Below, piece by piece: positions 62,358 to 64,000 of a DNA stretch of 64,000 nucleotides; position 1 is the stretch's first letter, and every line of letters starts with the position of its first letter. The position numbers and the translations under genes were made by a program. The stretch covers positions 322,098 to 386,097 of the forward strand of contig NZ_LKEH01000026.1 of the NCBI RefSeq assembly GCF_001642795.1, read 5' to 3'. This DNA is from Pseudomonas viridiflava (GTDB taxonomy: Bacteria > Pseudomonadota > Gammaproteobacteria > Pseudomonadales > Pseudomonadaceae). The notes under the pieces are model-generated. The model had not been told where the DNA came from and ran no database searches. It saw only the letters and a program-made list of their open reading frames with translations.

Positions 62358-64000
<1,643 letters not shown>

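Overview
The window is a chromosomal segment of a fluorescent Pseudomonas, most likely of the P. syringae group. The evidence is high GC with strong GC3 bias (which creates many long antisense shadow frames), pseudomonad proteins throughout (azurin, RhdA rhodanese, an fused cp-ATP-grasp/alpha-E protein, HisZ), and gene order that follows the P. aeruginosa orn-rsgA-motBA-psd-serB-parC-parE-cpdA-nudF-thiC region as I recall it. The palindromic 'CCCACGCTCTGCGTGGG / GTGACGCTCTGCGTCAC' intergenic repeats are typical of P. syringae. No rRNA, CRISPR, insertion sequence, integrase or prophage was seen. Most of the window is core genome.

Layout. 1-7.7 kb: azurin (azu), then a leftward three-gene set of a DUF2126 transglutaminase-like giant, a cp-ATP-grasp/alpha-E fusion and a second transglutaminase-like protein, which together look like a peptide-synthesis or peptide-modification system. 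8-10.4 kb: a YgiQ-type radical SAM protein between repeat-filled gaps. 10.7-18 kb: dnaB and the ribosomal cluster rpsF-rpsR-DUF2232-rplI, with rlmB and rnr upstream. 18.1-18.6 kb: two identical tRNA-Leu(CAG) genes, each with its own promoter and terminator. 18.7-20.6 kb: a chemoreceptor. 20.8-33.8 kb: the leftward superoperon nnrDE-tsaE-amiB-mutL-miaA-hfq-hflX-hflK-hflC, followed by hisZ-purA. 33.9-47.8 kb: queG, a TRIC-type channel, orn, rsgA, motAB, an HDOD/GAF-like protein, rhdA, psd, a PilZ-type protein, serB and a YtjB-like membrane protein. 47.9-56.3 kb: an orphan PqiC-like lipoprotein, then cpdA, yqiA and the parE-(phytase-like)-(aspartic protease)-parC operon. 56.3-58.9 kb: an AT-richer islet of five small unknown genes. 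58.9-64 kb: a DUF1249 (yqiB) gene, nudF, an RsiV/DUF3298 lipoprotein, cytX, and thiC running off the right edge.

The most interesting accessory feature is the islet at about 56.36-58.64 kb. It lies between yqiB and cpdA, which are neighbours in E. coli and P. aeruginosa. It is one tightly packed transcription unit containing three diverged copies of one acidic protein family, a DUF4926 protein and another acidic orphan. This looks like an array of immunity genes without a toxin in the window; that function is inferred. The other candidate for a little-described system is the ATP-grasp/alpha-E/transglutaminase set at 0.87-7.64 kb.

Short dispersed repeats occur at six or more intergenic places. 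One copy is a complete 114-bp element with inverted ends, ending 5 bp from the dnaB stop codon. Several proteins start with TTG or GTG, as judged by Shine-Dalgarno position (hflX, serB, cpdA, tsaE, yqiA, DUF2126, YtjB-like).
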